From NCBI GenBank assembly GCA_949152475.1, contig OX424568.1, positions 12,933,667 through 12,997,666 of the forward strand: DNA of 64,000 nt, read 5' to 3'. A program made the translations under genes and the position numbers. The notes under the pieces are model-generated. The model did not search any database, had not been told where the DNA came from, and was given only the letters and a program-made list of their open reading frames with translations. This stretch comes from Terebella lapidaria. Lineage: Eukaryota > Annelida > Polychaeta > Terebellida > Terebellidae. Below, piece after piece: positions 30,001-45,000 of the stretch (position 1 is the stretch's first letter; the number at the start of each line of letters is the position of its first letter).

Positions 30001-33000
30001 ATGTTATCGGCGAGAGATTCCTTTTCAACACTCGCAAGCAGGAGCAAAATGAAAGTGTCAATGACTATATTGTTGCACTGAAAAAGCTCAGTATCCACTG
30101 TGATTTCGGAGATGCCTTGAAGGACTCACTGAGAGACAGATTGGTCCTAGGACTCAGCAATGAGGCCATGCAAAGGAAACTCTTGGGTGAAAAAGAGTTA
30201 ACTTGGGATAAAGCGTGCAATGCAGCACTTTCCATGGAGTTGGCGCATAAGGATGCAGACTCATTCAAGCCCAGCACTGGGACAATCAACAAAGTGAGTG
30301 ACCAGAAAGAGAAGGTTCGTCCACGAAAAAAAAGAAATCCGAAACAACACAGTTCAAGCAGCAATTACACTAGTCAAGCAGATTGTTATCACTGTTTGGA
30401 GAAACATGATCCAGATTCCTGCAAATTCAAGAAAGCAAAATGTTTCAAATGCTCCAACATTGGTCATCTGGCAAAGGCATGCAAAGCAAAAGTTGTGTCA
30501 TCACACAAGAAAGGAAAAGCCTATCAGGTGAAAGACCGTACAGAATCTGAGGATGTGGATGCCTATGATATGTTGGCAGTCAAATCCACACAGTCGAAGA
30601 ACTGTCATGATGAACTCAAAGTAGAGGTGTTGGTTGACAGTACACCTATCACTTTTGTTGTTGATACGGCCGCTGCAGTGTCCACAGTGTCACAGACTGT
30701 GTATGAATAAGAACTGTCACACTTGCCGTTGTGCCACTCGAGTGCCATGCTCACCAGTTACTCAGGAGACAAAATTCAAGTACTTGGTGAACTTCACACC
30801 AATGTGAAGTATGATGAACAGTGTGAACAACTGAAACTCCTGGTGGTGGAAGGCCAGCGGTCTGCATTGTTTGGCCGTGATTGGATGTCAAAAATCAAAC
30901 TTGACTGGGCATCAATGTTCTTAGTGAGCAAGTCGTTGGAACTGAACTCAATACTAAAGAACCACGGATCAGTGTTCCAGGGTGGCTTGGGGACCATCAA
31001 GCACTTCACAGCCAGCATCCAACTTCGTCCTGGCGCACAACCTATTTTCTGCAAAGCACGTCCGGTACCCTACGCTCTGAAAGATCAAGTCAGTACGTCT
31101 CGATCGTCTCGAGAGAAGCGGTGTGATCACAAAGATTGAGCACAGCAAATGGGCAGCTCCCATTGTAGTCGTACCAAAGGCTGATAAGTCCTTAAGAATT
31201 TGTGAAGACTACAAGGTGACGGTGAACAAGGTTGTGGAAGAAGATCCATACCCTCTTCCCACCATGGAAGATTTGTTTGCTAAGCTTGCAAATGGCCAGG
31301 AATTCAGCAAGTTGGATCTCTCAAGTGCTTATCAGCAGCTACAATTGAATGAGGAATCTCAGGATTTGCTAGTAGTGAACACGCATAAGGGCATATTTCG
31401 CTACAACCGGCTCTCGTATGGAGTCTCTACTGCTACATCCATATTCCAGAATGTCATGGATCAGATTCTGAGCGGGATGGAGCATGTAGTCTGTTACTTA
31501 GGTGACATTTTGGTAACAGCGCCATCTAGAGAGCAGCACCTCCAAACGTTGGACGAGGTGTTGGCAAGACTGGAGAGGTACAACATTCGAGTGAAGGAGT
31601 CCAAGTGTTGTTTCCTACAGTCAGCTGTTGAGTATCTGGGATACAAAGTTGATAAACATGGAATTCACCCAACAACAGACAAAGTATCGGCAGTTCAGAA
31701 CGCACATGTTCCCCGAAACATTGCAGAACTCAGAACATTTCTAGGATTAGTGAACTATTATGGCAAGTTTCTGCCACATCTCTCCACAGTGGTGGCTCCA
31801 CTGTACAGTCTCTTGAGAGAAAATCAGTTATGGGACTGGGATGATGCTTGTGATGTCGCCTTTGTCAAGTGCAAGGAGCTACTCACAAGTGATGCTCTAC
31901 TCGTTCACTATGACGTGAAGAAACCAGTCAGTTTGGCGTGGGATGCGTCGCCTTTCGGAGTAGGCTGTGTCATATCTCACACAATGGAAAATGGCCAAGA
32001 ACGTCCAATAGCATTCGCCTCTAGGAGTCTGACGTCTGCTTAGAGACATTACGCCCAAGTGGAACGTGAAGCGTTAGCCATCGTATTTGGCGTACAGAAG
32101 TTCCATAAGTATCTCTATGGGTGGAAATTTCGTTTGATCACAGACAACAAACCACTGACCACCATCTTTGGTCCAAAGACTGGAGTTCCAACACTAGCAG
32201 CTTTGCGGCTCCAGAGGTGGGCCCTCATCCTCATGGCGTATCAGTACTCCATTGAGTACAGGAAGTCCAAGGATCACGGAAATGTTGACATGCTTTCACG
32301 ATATCCTGATCTCACTCCAGAACAAGACATGGAGTTACCAGTGAATTACTTCACGTACACAGATAGTCTTCCAGTCTCTGCACAGGACATAGCAAGTGAA
32401 ACAGCAAAAGATGCTACACTGTCTCGGGTGATGCGGTACACCAGGGATGGTTGGCCCGAAGTGGTGGAGACTGGTCTCGCGGAGTTCCACCGGAAAAGAC
32501 ATGAACTTTCAGTGGACCAAGGTTGTGTGCTCTGGGGCATGCGAGTGGTGATTCCTCAGAAGTTTCGAGAACGGCTTCTCAGAGACCTGCATGAAGAGCA
32601 CATGGGAGTTGTGAGAATGAAGTCTCTCGCACGCAGCTATTTCTGGTACCCAGGCCTGGACACAGACATAGAATTCACTGCTAACAGTTGTCGTACATGT
32701 CTCAGTCTGAGGAAGGAACCTCCAAAGTCACCCCTTTTCCCGTGGAAGTATCCAGGTAGAGTGTGGGACAGGATACACATTGATTTTGCGGAATTTAAGG
32801 GGCAGAACTATCTGATCATTGTGGACACATATTCCAAGTGGTTGGAATGTAGGTATCAATCTATTACCACAAATACAGTAGATTTTGATGATGCCAATAA
32901 CAAACGTAAATTACAACATTTTGCAATAGAAACAAAGCCCGACCAAAAAGTTAATCCAAAGACACACTGGCGTCATCAGGGGCAGACAGTGTGTTAAATG

Positions 33001-36000
33001 TAGTTGTTTCTACTGTACACCTGATGGAATTAGTATACAACTGCCCAACAACCTATGAAAATATTTTAGAAATCCGAAACAAACCCCATGGAACAGATAT
33101 ATGACAAGTACATAAGTACCTAATCAATATCCAGAAGGCTACTGAGTTGATGGTATCCTCGGGGACAGATTTAACGTCCGCCAGCAGTGACACCGACTCA
33201 GTGGTATGAATGTAGGTATCAATCTATTACCACAAATACAGTAGATTTTGATGATGCCAATAACAAACGTAAATTACAACATTTTGCAATGGAAACAAAG
33301 TGATACCATTGAAAACCACGGTGACAAGCAAAGTTCTGGATGTGCTGAGAACTCTATTTGCGACATTCGGACTACCATCTGAGCTAGTGTCTGACAACGG
33401 ACCTCAGTTCACTGCATATGAGTTTCGTAAATTCCTTGAAAGGAATGGATTGAAACACACTCTTACTCCACCGTACCACCCACAGTCTAACGGTGCAGCA
33501 GAGCGATGTGTACAAACTGTCAAGAGTGCCCTCAAGAAACATTTCCTGGAAGGACGACAAGGTTGGCAGAGCCTGGCAAACTTCTTGTTCCTGTACCGTG
33601 TCACACCTCATGCCACAACAGGCAGAGCACCAGCTGAACTATTTCTGAAGCGTATGCCCAGAACACGATTCCATTTGTTGCTGCCAGATCTCAAAGCTAC
33701 AGTTGAAAAACAACAGTCCAGTCAGAAGCGGAATCATGACTCGGAGCATGCTAATTTGTACGAGTTTGTCGCTGGAGACACAGTGCGTGTCAGGAATTTC
33801 AGAGGAGGAGTGGAGAAATGGATTCCTGGAAAAGTTGTCAAGCGATTTGGACCAGTGCGGTATCTAGTTCGCGTGGGGCCCAAGATTAGGTACACCCATG
33901 TTGATCACATGTTGCGCTCTGGTGAATCACTGGATGACAAGGCTCCAGTTGTCAACACTGACAAAGAGCTTGAGGACTTCCATATCCCAGAACCAGTCCA
34001 GGAACCACAAGCAGGAGAAAACAATGCAAATCCAGATGCACATGTGTCCCCAGCAGTCATGCCAGCTGCTGAACCCAGAAGATCACAGCGACAGAGAAGA
34101 GAAACAAAGAGACTGATCGAGTCAGCGTAGAGTTCAGAAACAGAACAAAGTTTCATGCATGTTTGACAATGTTGATCACTATAATCGGTATAACTGAACT
34201 AAAGTTTAATTTTAGTAATTTGTCAATTGTGTTTCGATTTAGTATGGGGGAGTGTAGTGTCCATGTCTATGTAACTGTGTGTTGATATAGATAAAGAGTA
34301 AGTCGGTGTTTACGATGAAAGAGCGTCGTTGTTGCGATTTGTGTTGCACCCATAAAACACCACACACTATAACTGTGAATTTTTCAGCATTCATATCTGT
34401 GACAGTTAGAAACTGTTTCGTACTATGGCTGTCAAATAATACACATGTATATCTGATAGACACTGATACACAAAATGTTTGAGTTATTGAACTCTGTATA
34501 TTCCTGTGTCATCCAATACTGGTTATTAAAATTAATCTCTGGAACGAAAATATGCATACCAATACAAACATCATGGAGCATGTGCTTGTATGAATAGACA
34601 GATGTCAACCACAGTATATACATATGCATTGCTGCATGGAAGGATATATCTACAGATAGCAAGAAATAAATTGTATAAATGTATAATAAATGTATAATAA
34701 ATTGTATAATGTTTCCTGTCTTAGGCAATAACATTTCAAACAAGTGAAATCGCAGATGCTAGGCATCAAGAGCAATAACCGGGGCCCATGATTCATGTTC
34801 GGAGTTTAAACGTGACTAACTCGAAGAATTAATGTTCGTGACTAACTTGAATTAATAATGTTGGGAAAATGAGCAATTTACTAATTCAGTAAGGTGTTGA
34901 TCCTACAAAGTTTGACGCATTCTAAGTCTTGGTGTTTTGAGGCATGCTTCTATTAATTTCCGAAATGTCACATTTACTATAATCAACCCTTTAGACTATA
35001 TTGGTAAACCGAATTAGTGCCCGGGCCCATTTTGACCCCCGTGCAACCCCCCCCCCCCCCCCCAGAACCCTCCCCCACTGGTATCATTTTGTCCATTAGG
35101 ATGTACTGAATGAAATAAAACATGTTAACATTAAAAATATAGGGATGAACTTCATGTTAACACCCTGTAAACATGGGTACCCCTAAATGCATTTTTCGCG
35201 ATTTTCGCATACTCGAAATAAGGGGGTATACTTGGTAAATAGCCTACTATGTCAGTTTTATGGCACGGATCACTACATGGTATATACCGTTGGAAAGGTA
35301 ATTGAATTACCTATCAAGTAATGTCTTCAGATCACATATAGATCAAATATTTATCTGTCTATGACCAGTCAAATAAAATTTTCATCGACAACTCTGAACA
35401 AATTCCCCGAATCCATCATGTAGTACATGGAATGAGTTTATCCCCTGTGAATCCCTCAAATTCTCAAGCCACTGGTATAACTTCATTCTCTAAGGCCCAC
35501 TGAACGGAGAAAAACGTGTTACCAGTAAATATATAGGGATAAATTTCCTTGTTGACACTCTTTGAAAACGGGTTCTGCTAAACACATCTTTCGCAATTTA
35601 CGTATACTCAAAAATAAGGGGGTATACTTGGTAAATAGCCTACTTTGTCGGTTTCATTTCACAGATCACTACATGTTATATATCATTGGAAAGATAATTG
35701 ATTTATCTATCCAGTGATGTCTTTAAATTACATATATCTTGAATATTGATTTGTCTACGGTCAGTCAAATAAGTTTGTCATTAACAACTCTGAACAAATT
35801 TAATGAATCCCACACATAGTACATGGGATCAGTTCATGCCCAGTGAACGATTCCGATTCTCCACCCACTGGTATAACTTTGTCCACTAAAGCCTACTGAA
35901 TGGAGGAAAGATGTTTACAGTAAATATATATGGCCGAGGGATGATTGCTGATACCCTTGGAAAACGGGTTCCCCTAAACACATCTTTCGTGATTTACGTA

Positions 36001-39000
36001 TACTAAGAAATGAAATTAATGGGGTATACTTAGTAAATAGCCTACCGTGTCAATTTCATAACACTGAGCGGTACATGTCTTCAGGTCTAATATGTATGGA
36101 ATATTTATCTGTTTATGGTCATTCGGATGAAAAAACTCGGATGAAAAAGCTGAATATGTTTATTGTCATGCATTGTAATCCACCTGGAACGGTATTCTGT
36201 CCTCTTTCCAGTACTTTCCCAGAAACACAGTGTTTCCATTCAAAATGAACTATGATGAACGATCAGTTCGATGCTACAAACGAAGAATTTCAAAAGAAAC
36301 TTTTATTTTCTGAGTATCATGGATTTCAAATGAACTTGCCAACATATATTCTAGTTAAATATACATGACAATACCCGATGAGTTATGCTGATTATATCAA
36401 ATAAGGATTTTAAAAGTGTCAGACAGTTTAAAGGATTTGCGCTCAGATGATGTGCAATGCCGAGAGGCAGCATAGCCTATCTGGGCCCATGATATATTTG
36501 CATCATGAACAGCAGAAAATGAAATTCTAAAACATATATGCTAGTAGAGTTGAGTATACACAAGATTAATACATCAAATTCATAGGCAGCAACATTTTTT
36601 GGAGCCTCGTGAATATGTTATAGGAATTTAGGTTGCAACAGTATATCTCTAAATATATCTGACTCCACCCTTTTTCAGACAACACAAACCACAGTACAAA
36701 TCAGACAGGACAACCATAACATGTGGAAACATCAAACGATTCAACAGTACATATAGATGAGATTCAATCAGACTCTCAAGCTACCCTTCACCAATGATGC
36801 CTAACCACCATCAGCATTTGCATCATTGCCACCAAAGTCTTCAGCACAGCCAATTCAATTTCTTCTTCTCCAGCGCCAGAGTCCTTCATTCAATTGCCGT
36901 GCATATATATTACCTGCACAGTCAGCTAAAAGCTAAAAGCACAGAGGTCCCAGCTTGTTTTCTTCGAGTCTCCACCCATTGTAACCGGTTGGACTTGGGA
37001 CATCAGGCTCAGGGATGTGTGCTCTCCTCCAGATATCAACCTTGTAATTGACATGCTTGTTGTGCTTATACAGGACTGTGGTATTTGGAGAAGTCTGTCC
37101 GATGTGTATGTACATTTGAGATTGCCAGCTCCATCAGGACACCCAGATATCCTCTCCGGCAGTGTGCAGGGTTTGTTGTTGGTGTGATGATGTTTCCCAT
37201 TGGATACATATGCGAGTACCACTCAGATTGGGTCCACAACCGGCCACAAGTAGCTGCTGAACCCCTAAACCTGGCATATGCTTGTGGCAAACAGTTATGT
37301 GTTATGCTGTGAGTTACCCACATGACTTCACACAATAAAAGCACCATTGAATTGAGCAGTGAAGTGAAGGCAATCGAAAAGGTGAGGCCCATCATACTCA
37401 ATGAGAAGAAACCAGCATTCCAGTATGTGTTGGCCAAATTTGGACACAATTGGACAGTTATATATAACATTTTATGTTGATCTGTGTGTTGAAGAGAAGA
37501 TGTGGGTTCAAACATCGCATTGACAGCAGTAAGCCTCTTCCATGTCCTGGTAGTCCTGCATCAAGCATGCCAATCACTGATATAGGAGGGCAAGATGTTT
37601 CACGAGAGGATGACAGTGACTGCTAAAAAAATATGAATGGTGGCAATGATGATGATGAATAGGCATATTGGGTAACGTCCAGCTTGAAAGTCCACCAATG
37701 GACTGTAGTACATTAGCATACTACACGTTATGTACAACATACTTGGGCATTAATAGACTAAGTTTTCGGTCTTGGATTACAACGCATGACAATAAACATA
37801 TTCAGTTCAACATGTACACGTTAGCAACTTATCATAGCCATTTGATTCAGAAGTGCCGAAATTGCATAGATTTTCACAGAAATCATGCACTTTTACCTGT
37901 TTGTGAGAGAACAGGTAGTATATCTCGTATCCTCTTCATTCAAATTTGTTTTTTCTATCTAGGAGAACGAATTGAACGATTCTCTTTCCGATCAGAAAAA
38001 GGGGAAAAATTATTAGGTTGAATCCAGTCAAGATGATGGGGACCCAAGGGATTATGTCAGAATTGTCCATGATTTTTTCATCCAAATGACCATAAACAGA
38101 CAAATATACTATACAGATCAGGTTTGAAGACATCACAGGATAGGCAATTCAATGCTCATTCCAATGGTATTATGACTTGTATCGATCAACACTATAGGCT
38201 ATTTACCAAGTACATGTATACCCCCTTAATTTGAGTATATGTAAATCAAGAAAAATGTGTTTTGGGGAACCCGTTTTCCAAGGGTATCAGCAAAGAAGTT
38301 TATCCCTCGGCCATATATATTTACTGTAAACATCTTTCCTCCATTCAGTAGGCCTTAGTGGACAAAGTTATACCAGTGGGTGGAGAATCGGAATCGTTCA
38401 CTGGGCATAAACTGATCCCATGTACTATGTGTGGGATTCATTAAATTTGTTCAGAGTTGTTAATGACAAACTTATTTGACTGACCGTAGACAAATCAATA
38501 TTCACGATATATGCAATTTAAAGACATCACTGAATAGATAAATCAATTATCTTTCCAATGATATATAACATGTAGTGATCTGTGAAATGAAACCGACAAA
38601 GTAGGCTATTTACCAAGTATACCCCCTTATTTTTGAGTATACGTAAATTGCGAAAGATGTGTTTAGCAGAACCCGTTTTCAAAGGGTGTCAACAAGGAAA
38701 TTTAACCTCTCTATATTTTTATTGATAACACGTTTTTCTCCATTCAGTGGGCCTTAGAGAATGAAGTTATACCAGTGGCTTGAGAATTTGAGGGATTCAC
38801 AGGGGATAAACTCATTCCATGTACTACATGATGGATTCGGGGAATTTGTTCAGAGTTGTGGATGAAAACTTTTATTTGACTGGTCATAGGCAGATAAATA
38901 TTTGATCTATATGTGATCTGAAGACATTACTTGATAGGTAATTCAATTACCTTTCCAACGGTATATACCATGTAGTGCCATAAAACTGACATAGTAGGCT

Positions 39001-42000
39001 ATTTACCAAGTATACCCCCTTATTTCGAGTATGCGAAAATCGCGAAAAATGCATTTAGGGGTACCCATGTTTACAGGGTGTTAACATGAAGTTCATCCCT
39101 ATATTTTTAATGTTAACATGTTTTATTTCATTCAGTACATCCTAATGGACAAAATGATACCAGTGGGGGAGGGTTCTGGGGGGGGGGGGTGCACGGGGGT
39201 CAAAATGGGCCCGGGCACTAAATAGATCTATAACAAATTAATCTTCCAATGTTTCAATTTGAGTAATTGATGCCATGAAGGGGTGTATCAACAGTAAGCA
39301 TATGTAAAAGTATTGATGTGTTCCAATATCGAATATCGGTTACAGTGCGTGCCATATCAAGTGTTGAACAGGTGATGATCATGAACGAGTAAAATAGGCT
39401 TGCATGAATTTTACCCGTACAAAGTCTCCATCTATCAAATGGCGATAGAAATGCTGGCATTTGAAGCAAGAAAAAAATATACGGGTATAATTCGACCCAT
39501 CGAAATTCCGAGCGATAATACCATATTCTGGGCGATAATACCAGTTTCCGGCAAAAATTTTCAATGTTACTCCAGTAAGCCGCGGCCCTGGGGGCCCCGG
39601 CAATAAGTGGATGTGGGTGGGAAGTAGGAAAAACGATAATACACCGATTCCAAACATTTATTGTTGTAGCGTATGTTTTATTTATGCCCATCCCTCAGGT
39701 CACGGCTATGATCGTGTCCTTTTTGTGGATAGTAGGAAATAAAAGGAGCACTTTAGTAACTATTATGTCCGTGTGTGTCCAGATACATTATTCATTTCAT
39801 GTATTTACTAAGTATATGTCGATGTGGACAATGGTGGTCCCATCAAACCACTTGTAGTTCAGGTACCTATCATTCGCTAGAAACCATCAATAAAGCCGAT
39901 TGTCTTGTCGCTATAAATGGCCATAAGTGACGACTTAATTGCAAAAGAACAATGATGTCTTGCATTCATTATTCACAGTAAGAATAGTCGATGACTGCAG
40001 ATATATTGCGTATTGTTCACGAACACTAGATGTAACGGGCACCTTAAGGCATTATTTTTCCATTGCCATTGAAACTACCATTGATGGTATAGGATGAGCA
40101 ATGACGATTTGTGCGTGGGATGTTCAAGTTCAAATAGTTAGGCAAAAGTCGATGGTTGGTTGATTGATCGGTTGACACTCGGGTGTCTTTAGCATGGCGA
40201 AGAGCACGACATATCATGCATGAAATGTCAATGGATGAAGCGTATTCGACTTAGTTATTCTCTCCCAGAAATAATCCCAGAGAAGATTTCAGCTGAACTC
40301 GAGAAACCTATTCGGAACTTAACAGAGAACAACGCAACGCACAAAAACAAGGTGTACCAATATGGCACTGGTTGGCATACATAGTTTTTTGCTGTTCATA
40401 TTCTACGTGGCTGAGGGTGAGTTTAAAAAAATTGGACAGGTGTTATTTTATCCTTTCTGACAGTCTGCTGGGCGGACAAACCTAATATCTGTCACAGTTC
40501 ATGTTTAACATAAAAAACAAGAAAAAATGAGTAAGAAAAAATTTATCCTGATGAATTATATTCTAGAAATCGAATCTATACGAGTCTAGATCAGGTGGTT
40601 CATCAAAATATTCACATTCTAGATACAGAATATTGAGGAAGGCCGTTAGTGCCTGGTGTGAAAATATATTAAGTGGCGATTTCTATATAATAAGTGGCAG
40701 CCGCCAGATAATTAAATGGCGGCCGCCAGATAATTATCTTCACACCTTGCAGTATCTGGCCTCAACGGGCTTTCGTAGTATATCTATTTAATTTGCATTT
40801 AATATGCATTTTAACTCGACTGTCGAAATGTATTCAAGAAAAACAAAACTTTCCAACGAAGGCAAACTTCGTTAATTAGTTAATTGTTGTCAGCCTAAAT
40901 TTCGTTACTTTTTGTACGATAACATGATGAGACAATTTATTATCAGCATTTATTTTCGTCAGCGTTGGGTAGCGTGATGTACAATTCTAACAGTAGGATT
41001 GGTCAAAATGGCAGCAACTTGGCATCGGTACTTTCCGACACCAACAACCAAAATTGTCTAGAATTCTCCGCCACGGACACCCCGCCATGTGTGACCGACA
41101 TCATTATCGAGGTTGGTGCCGCTGCATCAATACCAGCGTTCACCGTCACTGTGCTGACCGATAGCAATGGATTGGCGACTGGTAAACTGTTCGTGATTCC
41201 CGTCAGGAGTGATATGGTCGGCGAGCCGCTTGGACGAGTGGAGGCTTGCAGCTTGCTGGATTTAGAGTTGCCAACACCGGACGGTCAAGTATACGTATAT
41301 GGGTGCGAGAATGACGGGAACGTGACCGCAATACGGTTTATTCACCGACCGTTAGGTTTGCCTTGTGGAGCCTGGAGTGTCTGTGGAGTTTATCTGGAAT
41401 ATTTAGGTTTGTTGACTTTCGCTTTCATCACCTCTCGCATTCAATTTGCTGGTGATATATTAGCATCATATGCTATAGTATATCAATACATCCAGAATAC
41501 GGCCTGATAGTGCAATGAAGTTTGAATATACCGAAAGGAGGCAGATTACTGATAGTTAGCATTCGTGTTGGGAAGAACAAGACTTGCCCAATGAAATCGT
41601 TATCTGATGCACAGCCCGGATGCACAGCAGAAGACTTTATATAATTTCATCGGTACAAAAAAAAACACATCCATGTGATTATATCACTATATATCATATA
41701 AACAAATTCCTCGTTGAATGGAGCTTTGTACATTCAATGCACTAGCCAAGAAGGGCGCCAGTGATCAGCTTTACACTAAAATTACTCCTAAATACAATTA
41801 CGGAACTTTTCCAAATGCGTCCATTTTATTTCTGTCCAGTATACTTAGGTAACTTCGCAGACGTAGTATCCGAGGTTACGGATGATCCGGTTAACAGGGA
41901 TAGTTCCGTGGACAATGTGCTTGACGGCAGCGTATCCACTGGTTACTCCCCAGTCGGGCAAGATACACCTGTCTGGTTGAGGTTCACTTTCAACAAATAT

Positions 42001-45000
42001 CTCCTGATAACTGGACTTCGCATGCTCCTCCCACAAGACGCGAACAAACAGCTCACGGCCTATGATGTTGAAATCGACTACGGTCTTGTAACTCACGTAA
42101 GTACATGTTGATATGTCTGTTGCTCTGCGGTGCATTAAATATACGAGCCTTGATATGAGCTAATGTTGAACTTCGGAGTGTGACTGCGTATCCTAATGAT
42201 TTTGTAACTTCCATGCGAATTTCGATTTTAAGATATGGGGTGATATTCAGAGATTTCAGTGGTGATCTAGACGATAACGTTCAGGGATCTTTGAAGGATA
42301 AAACTGTGATTATCATAATTGGGCAATTATTATGGGACATTTCGGCTTAACACTTCGCAAGTAAATTCTTCCCGGTAACTTTCTAACCCTATGGCCAATT
42401 TTCTTTTAGTAAATGGCCAAAGTAATTCACCAGCCAGTGAATTATTACCCGGCACTACATGTAGATATAATAGAATCCATCTTATTGTAGATCAACCACG
42501 AATGCTGGACCGGAACGGACGATTCGAGCCAAAACTTTTGGTACACCTACGTCTTAAATTTTGTGGTGGTAACAACTACTCTCACAGTCAATGGGGTCCT
42601 TCCTTTCTGCTCCGCAACCTCGGATCAGTACCGAGTCGATGAAATTGAAGTGACTGGCTTCTCTGTCGGACCTTAAACCATATATGGTTATGGTTAAGAA
42701 AATGATTGTTCTAATTAATATTTTAACGTGAATTAAATAACGTCTTGTATTGTATAGGAGATCGTTTGTCCATTATATTTGTTATTCATTGTTTTCACCA
42801 TCATTATATATAATATTGCTCGTTTAACCTATTCCGCTTGTGATATTCGTTCTTTGTTTTTTAGCAATTGAAATGGGTAACAAAGAAATTTTCCTTTCTT
42901 GTGTTACCTTGTATATATTCTTATATTATGTGTTGTTGTATTTTCTGTACTGTACATGTCTATTGCATTGCATTTTGATCATATCTATATATACATTTAC
43001 AACTCAAGCATTCTCATAAAGTAATACGACTACAAAATCCTTGCAAATGGCATAGAGCGTTGATCGACCTAGTTGTTTTGTTTAGGGGTGAGGTCATTGT
43101 TGTTGTCAACGCTGTAATTCTACTTTTCGGTATCAAATTGTGTATTGGATGTGTTGGACGGAAATTTAGAAAAAGAAATCTCGCATATTTTCCGAGTCAG
43201 TTGCTTGAAATGCAGACGATGTGTGCCGTGCTATACGATCATGTCAACACACAAACTTGACAGTTATTACTCGACGTCATCACACACGGGCAGAATAATA
43301 TTGCACATTAACGTCATAGTGGGCAGAATGACGTAATATACTGATGTCTTCAGGGGCAGATAACAAAAAAAGTTTACTTATGACATCAGGTTCAAAATGA
43401 CAAATGTGAACTGTCGTCATCAGGGGCTGTAGAACATTACACATCGACGTCATCAGGGGTGTAAGTAAAATGTACAGGAATTTCTGAGCTCATTAGTTAT
43501 TTGATATAGTTATAATTTCTGAGCACATTAGTTATTTGAGCATATCGTTCTCCGCTGAAAATTTGGCCCTTCCATCCTAATCCTATATGGTGAATTCAGT
43601 TTATCTTCTCATCTTATCTTTAAATTAACATATCAGATATACATAGATTCAATCGTGTGTTGTATTGAGTACACAATTCAATAATTGTATGCTGTATTAT
43701 ACTATATGTATCCTTTATATTGTATACTGAAAGATGTAATATCTATTTTTCATCTGAAATAAATTATTCTTTTGATCCAAACAGAAATTTGTTACAAATA
43801 TTCAAAGCGTTCTTGTCGTACTTCCATCGGTAGTAAAACATTTTTATCACATTTTTTTCCCCAGAATGCCTGTTCACAGCACGAAAACAGAAATAGTACG
43901 ATCGAAAATGGTTGTTTTACAACATTTACTGAAACGTTATGACACATGGTTACATCTTCTCAGTGAGGTACTAAAATTTGAAAAAAAAATACTATATATA
44001 TATCCTCGTAATAGTAAAGAGCAACAAAGGAGAGGGATATACATGGACGTTATTGCTGATGTTCAATTAAAATTCCTTCGGCCGATCATCCGCATCAGAA
44101 TTTTGGCAACTTATCACTGAACAATATTTGACATATGTGCACTTGAGCTTTGTAACAAACAAGCCGTCCGGAAGTGACAGTTAATATTTTTCCAATTTTA
44201 CAGCCTGATTTCTTTATACGTCGGACAAATAAGCCAAATATATGAACTGAAAAAAGTATTCAGATTTGTGTGACAATGTTTTAGTTCACGCAAAAAGCTG
44301 TCACTCGTTCATTCACGTTACTGCTTTTCATGAAATGTAATCAACGGATCGGCTCAGACATGAAGAGCTGAATCCGAGAGGAGTTCTATGGACAAGTTTT
44401 TTTTGCAAGTGAAATTAATGCAATAGACATTCATCACTTCCAAATGACAAAAGGCACATTAAGTGATGTCAAACTACGGATGCAATACCGTACATGGATC
44501 AGCAGCGCAGATCCAATGCGTGTCAAATAAATCGAGCAATCGTCATGATCGTAGGAGTCAGTTGTATTATAAATTCTTCCCCTCTCTCGTTTTTCGACAG
44601 TTTGATTTGTCTTTCCTGCTTCCACCTATGTTTTATCGATGGTCATGACGGATAGACCGGTTCCACTGATTTTCAGCTTCTTTAGCACACATTTTGTGTT
44701 ATCACACATTTTGAGCAAGTCAGAAAATCCAGGAGTCCGTTGTCCTGCAACAGCCATGTTTCAATAATGGTTCCAATTGTGAACTTCCGTGATCTCAGAC
44801 CTGTTCACTTGTGGTTTCTTCATATTTGCAGTTAACAAGTGCCAAGAGATTTACCACGATTCTCGTCGCTAAAATCAGCGGCGTTCGCAGCTTCACAAAC
44901 GCTCAAATTCATTGAAACAAAAACTATTAAATATTCTCGTCATTTCTTGAAGATCCATCTTGTGTAATATGAAGAATATGCGCTCTAGGAACCCCACTAC